A DNA stretch of 7,768 nt from the NCBI GenBank assembly GCA_012032575.1, contig JAAUSP010000357.1:1-7768 (forward strand). The letters run 5' to 3'. Positions 4,828 to 7,768 of this stretch are shown here, piece after piece. The first letter of the stretch is position 1. Every line of letters starts with the position of its first letter. This DNA comes from Anaerolineales bacterium. Lineage in GTDB: Bacteria; Chloroflexota; Anaerolineae; 4572-78; J111. The notes under the pieces were generated by a model that searched no databases, had not been told where the DNA came from, and was given only the letters and a program-made list of their open reading frames with translations. The position numbers and the translations under genes are program-made.

Positions 4828-5631
4828 TCAAAACCCGGCCCAGGCTTCGACCAGGTTTGGCAGTCCGTTAAAAACCGCATCCGGTTGAATACCCTTGACC
4901 GGAATGGCGGCTTCATCGTCAACGCCGGTGGTCAACAGGATGGTTTTCAGGCCGGTTTGTTGGCCGCCCAAAATATCCGTATCCAGCCGGTCGCCCAGCA
5001 TGACCGTCTGGGCGGATGGACTGCCCAACCGGGTCAGGGCTTGTTCAAACAGAAAGCGTTCCGGCTTGCCCATAATCAGGGGCGTAACGCCGGTCGCGGC
5101 CTGGAGAGCGGCCAGGGTCGTTCCGGCTTCGGGGACCAGCCCTTCTTCGGTCGGGTAGAGCAGGTCGGGATTGGTTCCAATCAAACCGGCCCCGCGCTGA
5201 AGGTGCAGCGTGGCATCCTTGAGCTTGGCATAGGTCAAATCGGCATCACCGCCGACGACAACCGCCGCGGCAGACTGGCGGGCATCCTCGACAATGGTCA
5301 ACCCGGCGGCTTGAATCGCCGCGTAAAGGCTGGGCTGTCCAATCACATAGACCGCCGCGCCCGGCTCAAAATTCTGGCGCAGATAAGCCACCGTCACCTG
5401 GGCCGAGGTCAGAATGTGCTCTGTATGAATCCCCACTGCGCCGGCCTGGGTCAACTTTTGGCTGTAATAAGCCGGGGTGCGGGTGGAATTATTGGTGGCA
5501 ATGATAAAAGGCAGCCCGCGCCCGCGCAGAAAATCGAACAATTCAGCCAGCCCCGGCAGAGGGTCCGGCCCGCGCAGCAGCACCCCGTCCAGATCCGTTA
5601 CGACAGCTTGCAGGTCGTTGAAGTTAAGCAT
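4828..5631 (-). CDS. HAD-IIA family hydrolase (NagD/4-nitrophenylphosphatase-like)
   Basis: This is a cytoplasmic HAD-superfamily phosphatase of subclass IIA, which removes phosphate from small molecules such as sugar phosphates or nucleotides. All four HAD motifs are visible: DLDGV with nucleophile D13 and acid D15, TNNS at 46-49, K189 in MGKPERF, and GDRLDTD at 213-219 for magnesium binding. The IIA cap lies between motifs 2 and 3 with TNPD (153-156) and PEAGT (167-171). At 267 residues it has the normal family length. ATG 5631 is set by the nucleophile only 12 residues in; there is no visible ribosome-binding site, so translation may depend on the upstream genes. It is the last of three minus-strand genes, 81 bases after the aldolase. 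The context suggests dephosphorylation of a pathway intermediate or by-product, which is inference. The family is secure; the substrate is not. Confidence 0.92.
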   Translation of the reverse strand: MLNFNDLQAVVTDLDGVLLRGPDPLPGLAELFDFLRGRGLPFIIATNNSTRTPAYYSQKLTQAGAVGIHTEHILTSAQVTVAYLRQNFEPGAAVYVIGQPSLYAAIQAAGLTIVEDARQSAAAVVVGGDADLTYAKLKDATLHLQRGAGLIGTNPDLLYPTEEGLVPEAGTTLAALQAATGVTPLIMGKPERFLFEQALTRLGSPSAQTVMLGDRLDTDILGGQQTGLKTILLTTGVDDEAAIPVKGIQPDAVFNGLPNLVEAWAGF

Positions 5632-5685
5632 ATTGACTATTTGTGACCAAACCTGGCCGAGCCATCTTCGGTCAAAAATTTTTTA

Positions 5686-5710
5686 ACGCAAAAGACGCAA
5701 GAGGCGCAAA
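5686..5710. repeat. Short ACGCAAAAG-type tandem repeat between aldolase and phosphatase genes
   Basis: ACGCAAAAG, ACGCAAGAG and GCGCAAA follow one another just after the aldolase stop codon (5713-5715). This is three imperfect units of about nine bases, part of the 81-base gap between the two genes. It could be a remnant of a longer dispersed repeat. I see no terminator in this gap. Confidence 0.5.
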
Positions 5711-5712
5711 TG

Positions 5713-6489
5713 TTATTGGAGCAGCGCCAGCGCCTCATCCACCGTACTATTGTGGTGGATGATGGCGGCCAGGGCGGCGGCCATTTGGGCCGGTTTTTCG
5801 GCCTGCCAGATATTACGGCCAATTGTCCCGCCGACCGCGCCGGCTTCGACGGCGGCTTTGAGCATGTCCAGCGTGGGGCGGGGGCCGGCTTTGGCCGGTC
5901 CACCCAGGACGACCACCGGGACGTAGCAAGTTTCGACCACCCGGCGAAAGCCCTCGACGTAGGGGATTTTGACCCAATCCGCGCCCAATTCGGCGGCCAC
6001 GCGGGCGGCCACGCTGACGGTTTCGACGGTGCGGAACTCCGGCCCGCTGTCAAAGCCGCCGGGAACCATCTCGGCCATCACCGGGATACCCCAGGCGTGG
6101 GCCTGACGGATCACCCGCGCCAGCATCTCCAAAGTGGCTTCTTCGAGCGGCGAAGCGGGAAACGCTGAGACGCACAGGGCATCAGCGCCCAAGCGCAGCG
6201 CATCTTCGACGGTGTAAAACTGCGCCCCCGGCCCCGGCGTGGGGCTTAAGCGGGTTCCGGCCCCGTCAATGCGCAGCACCAGCCCCACCCGGGCCAGCTT
6301 GGCCGCAAAGCGGGTGGCCGTGCCAAAGCTGGCCATGACGGCATCCACGCCCCCGGCAATCACCTGATCCAGGGTTCGGCCCAGGTCTTCAATGCCCTTA
6401 TCCGGGCCGGAAATCATACCGTGATCGCAGGCGACAATCAGCGCCCGGCCATCGGGCTGAAAAATTCGGTTGAGACGACGAGTAACCAT
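5713..6489 (-). CDS. Class I aldolase of the DeoC/FbaB/LsrF family
   Basis: This 258-residue TIM-barrel enzyme belongs to the COG1830-like group that includes archaeal-type fructose-bisphosphate aldolase and LsrF. It forms a Schiff base with the substrate and cleaves or joins a phosphorylated keto sugar. Visible sites are ACDHG (20-24, with D22), K174 in DWVKIPYVEG as the Schiff-base lysine, and the phosphate-binding GG (196-197) and IGRNIWQ (223-229) near the C-terminus. Length is normal. ATG 6489 is 10 bases after the kinase stop; AAAGGA at 6503-6508, inside the kinase end, is a plausible but long-spaced ribosome-binding site, so the two genes are probably translationally coupled. The pairing with a FGGY kinase is like LsrK/LsrF and like sugar kinase/aldolase pairs in general, so the substrate is probably the kinase product. 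Fructose 1,6-bisphosphate is an alternative; sequence alone does not decide. Confidence 0.88.
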   Translation of the reverse strand: MVTRRLNRIFQPDGRALIVACDHGMISGPDKGIEDLGRTLDQVIAGGVDAVMASFGTATRFAAKLARVGLVLRIDGAGTRLSPTPGPGAQFYTVEDALRLGADALCVSAFPASPLEEATLEMLARVIRQAHAWGIPVMAEMVPGGFDSGPEFRTVETVSVAARVAAELGADWVKIPYVEGFRRVVETCYVPVVVLGGPAKAGPRPTLDMLKAAVEAGAVGGTIGRNIWQAEKPAQMAAALAAIIHHNSTVDEALALLQ

Positions 6490-6499
6490 TGAATGTGAA

Positions 6500-7400
6500 C
6501 TATCCTTTCAGGTATTGTTGGTACGCCGCGAAGCGTTCATCGTAAACCGGCCGCTGGCTGGCATCCGGCTCCAGAGGGCGGACGGGTTTTGCAGGCGGGA
6601 CTGCCCGGCTTCGACCGACTCGAACACGCCCGCACCCCAGCCGGCCAGAATAGCCGCACCCAGGGCGGACCAGTGGGCGTACTCGGTCAGGGTCAGGGGC
6701 ACGCCGGTCACATCGGCCAGGATACGGGTCCAGACCGGGCTGCGGGTCGCGCCGCCGGCCATCCACAAGCGCTCGACCGGCAGGTTGGCCCGGCGCATAT
6801 CCTCCAGTGCGCCGCGCAGTTCAAAGGCGCAGCCTTCGAGAATGGCCCGGCTCATATCGGCCCGGCTGTGGTCGAGGCGCAGACCGGCGAAACCGCCGTA
6901 GGCGGTGTGGACCGGCAAAAAGAGCAGGTTGTTGCTGCCGGGTTGGGTTTGAGCCAGCGCCCGGTTCATGGCCGCGTACAGGTCGGCCCGCGACAGCGGC
7001 GGCTGCGGTTCGACGTTTTGCCAGACCCCGTTGAGCCACCATTCGACCGTGGCCCCGAAGCCGCCCAAAAGCGCGAGGGGGCCCAGCGCTGCGGGGCCAC
7101 GTGAAAGTTGAGGTCCATGCTGGCGGGCAGCGTCGCCAGGTCGGGGCGATCCATCACGCCGGTAATCACCCAGGCGGTGCCGCAGGTCAGCATCAGTTCG
7201 CCCGGGGTGAGGCCCATCGCCAGCGCTTCGCAGCAGTGATCGTGGCCGCCGTTGACCACCAAAGTGGTGGTGGGCAGGCCGGTCTGGCGGCTGGCCTCGG
7301 CGCTGATCTGCTCCACGCAACCTTCGGGGTCGAGCACCACCACGCCGTCGGGCAGCGCATCGAGGACCGACGGCGGGAGCGTCAGGACAGTGACCCCCGC
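6500..7400 (-). pseudogene. FGGY-family carbohydrate kinase, C-terminal half in three frames
   Basis: The C-terminal half of a FGGY kinase (xylulokinase/LsrK-like), which phosphorylates a sugar or polyol with ATP in the cytoplasm. From 7400 down: LPPSVLDALPDG, GGHDHC with the catalytic-type Asp (7243-7241), LTCGTAW (7200-7180), GGFGATVEWW after a frame change, GGATRSPVW for the adenine-binding loop, YAHWSALGAAILAGWG, and after a second frame change PLEPDASQRPVYDERFAAYQQ, a normal family C-terminus. Stop is TAG 6502-6500. The frame changes are near 7067-7070 (AAAA on the plus strand) and 6584-6590 (GGG then TTTT); one added base at each restores a single chain. The N-terminal half with the ATP-phosphate DxGT motif is missing, replaced near 7400 by CcoP sequence. 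So the record shows a broken gene, but the coding pattern is so well kept that sequencing error is more likely than decay. It is followed after 10 bases by the aldolase gene. Confidence 0.88.
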
Positions 7401-7709
7401 GGCGTCGATGATCGCCGCGAGGTCTGCCGCCTTGATCTTCTCGATCCACTCCGCCTGCGCCGCCTGGGCAGCCTCCATCCGCCGCTGGAGATCGATGCGC
7501 TGATTGTCGCCCAGAATGCCCGGAAGGTAACCGTTAAGTGTCGGCCAGGAGGGATAGAGGATCCACCACAGGATGGAGAACGCGATCGTCACGTAGAAGA
7601 CGTTGAGCCACCATCTCGGCAGCGGCGTGTCCAGTTCCCTGATGCCGTCCCACTCGTGGCCCGTGGTGTCGGTGCCGGTCACGGCGTCCTTATCACGTAC
7701 GGTCGCCAT
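7400..7709 (-). CDS. ccoP: CcoP/FixP (cbb3 cytochrome oxidase subunit III), N-terminal fragment
   Basis: The first 100 or so residues match the membrane-anchor part of CcoP, the diheme c-type subunit of cbb3 oxidase that feeds electrons to the catalytic subunit. TGHEWDGIRELDTPLPRWW (16-34) is the family signature before the membrane helix (about 34-52, WLNVFYVTIAFSILWWI), followed by YPSWP (52-56). The residues after it form a helical linker to about 100. The two CxxCH haem domains that should follow are absent; instead the frame runs into FGGY kinase sequence, so the boundary (7400) is approximate, between 7385 and 7415. Start ATG 7709 has GAGGAG (7723-7718) eight bases upstream, inside ccoQ. 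The linker style suggests an alphaproteobacterial donor (inference). No intact haem subunit can be made from this record; the most likely cause is a chimeric assembly. Confidence 0.85.
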
Positions 7710-7711
7710 TG

Positions 7712-7768
7712 TTATTTCTCCTCGTCGCGGAACGGAATCATGGCGTCATCGTCCATCTGCTTCTTCCG
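7712..7768 (-). CDS. ccoQ: Probable CcoQ/FixQ C-terminus
   Basis: The frame is open from the right edge and ends with TAA at 7714-7712, two bases before the ccoP ATG. The last 18 residues, RKKQMDDDAMIPFRDEEK, are charged like the cytoplasmic tail of CcoQ, and a ccoQ gene directly before ccoP with a ribosome-binding site in its end is the normal ccoNOQP order. The transmembrane part is outside the window. Identification rests mainly on position. Confidence 0.6.
   Translation of the reverse strand, partial: RKKQMDDDAMIPFRDEEK

Noticed and set aside
4885..5646. Long plus-strand frame of 253 codons opposite the phosphatase gene
   Set aside because: It is the shadow of the HAD-IIA gene, which shows all four catalytic motifs on the minus strand; GC-rich codons keep the opposite frame open.
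6589..7104. Plus-strand frame of 171 codons opposite the kinase
   Set aside because: The minus strand carries FGGY motifs across this whole stretch; the plus-strand product is rich in Gly, Arg and Gln and looks like an antisense frame.
7385..7709. A genuine new fusion of oxidase anchor and sugar kinase
   Set aside because: Both halves are missing essential parts and ccoQ is correctly placed next to ccoP; artefactual joining is the simpler reading.

Overview
The window reads as environmental (metagenome-type) bacterial DNA. The GC-rich genes, the dense small hairpin and tandem repeats between genes, and the gene types suggest a Chloroflexota-like host (inference; there is no marker gene). The right edge, about 7400-7768, looks like different DNA: a proteobacterial-type ccoQ-ccoP end joined to the middle of a sugar kinase gene.

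Layout. 1-1385 (+): the C-terminal part of a large class I DNA methyltransferase. Its 5' end is missing, it has a single-base frameshift near 892-895, a 33-bp palindrome is inserted in frame, and base composition changes sharply near 1040-1080. 1522-2349 (+): a NERD-domain nuclease-like protein with a coiled coil and a C-terminal membrane anchor. 2350-2973: no intact gene, but a terminator, a five-copy 22-bp tandem repeat, a 7-bp ATCACGC array, an orphan ribosome-binding site with an 11-codon ORF, and a nested inverted repeat. 2974-3372 (+): an HU/IHF-like DNA-binding protein with a good ribosome-binding site and its own terminator. 3373-3946: no gene, but four kinds of repeat. 3947-4648 (-): an unrecognised single-pass membrane protein. 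4828-5631, 5713-6489 and 6500 to about 7400 (-): a co-directional cluster of a HAD-IIA phosphatase, a DeoC/FbaB/LsrF-type class I aldolase and a FGGY sugar kinase. Transcription runs kinase, aldolase, phosphatase. 7400-7709 and 7712-7768 (-): the N-terminus of CcoP and the C-terminus of CcoQ.

How the genes may work together. Kinase plus class I aldolase is the usual core of a pathway that phosphorylates a sugar or keto-polyol and then cleaves it to C3 (or C2) units, with the HAD phosphatase as a possible clean-up enzyme; the substrate cannot be read from sequence. The methyltransferase and NERD protein sit side by side and may be remnants of a defence locus.

Quality. Three frameshifts (near 892-895, 6584-6590 and 7067-7070) can each be repaired by lengthening a four-base A/T homopolymer by one base. 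Together with the abrupt ccoP/kinase join, this points to uncorrected sequencing and assembly errors at least as much as to real gene decay. I found no convincing new multi-gene system. The most interesting items are the repeat families (one inside a coding region), the tail-anchored NERD protein beside the methyltransferase, and the kinase/aldolase/phosphatase cluster.
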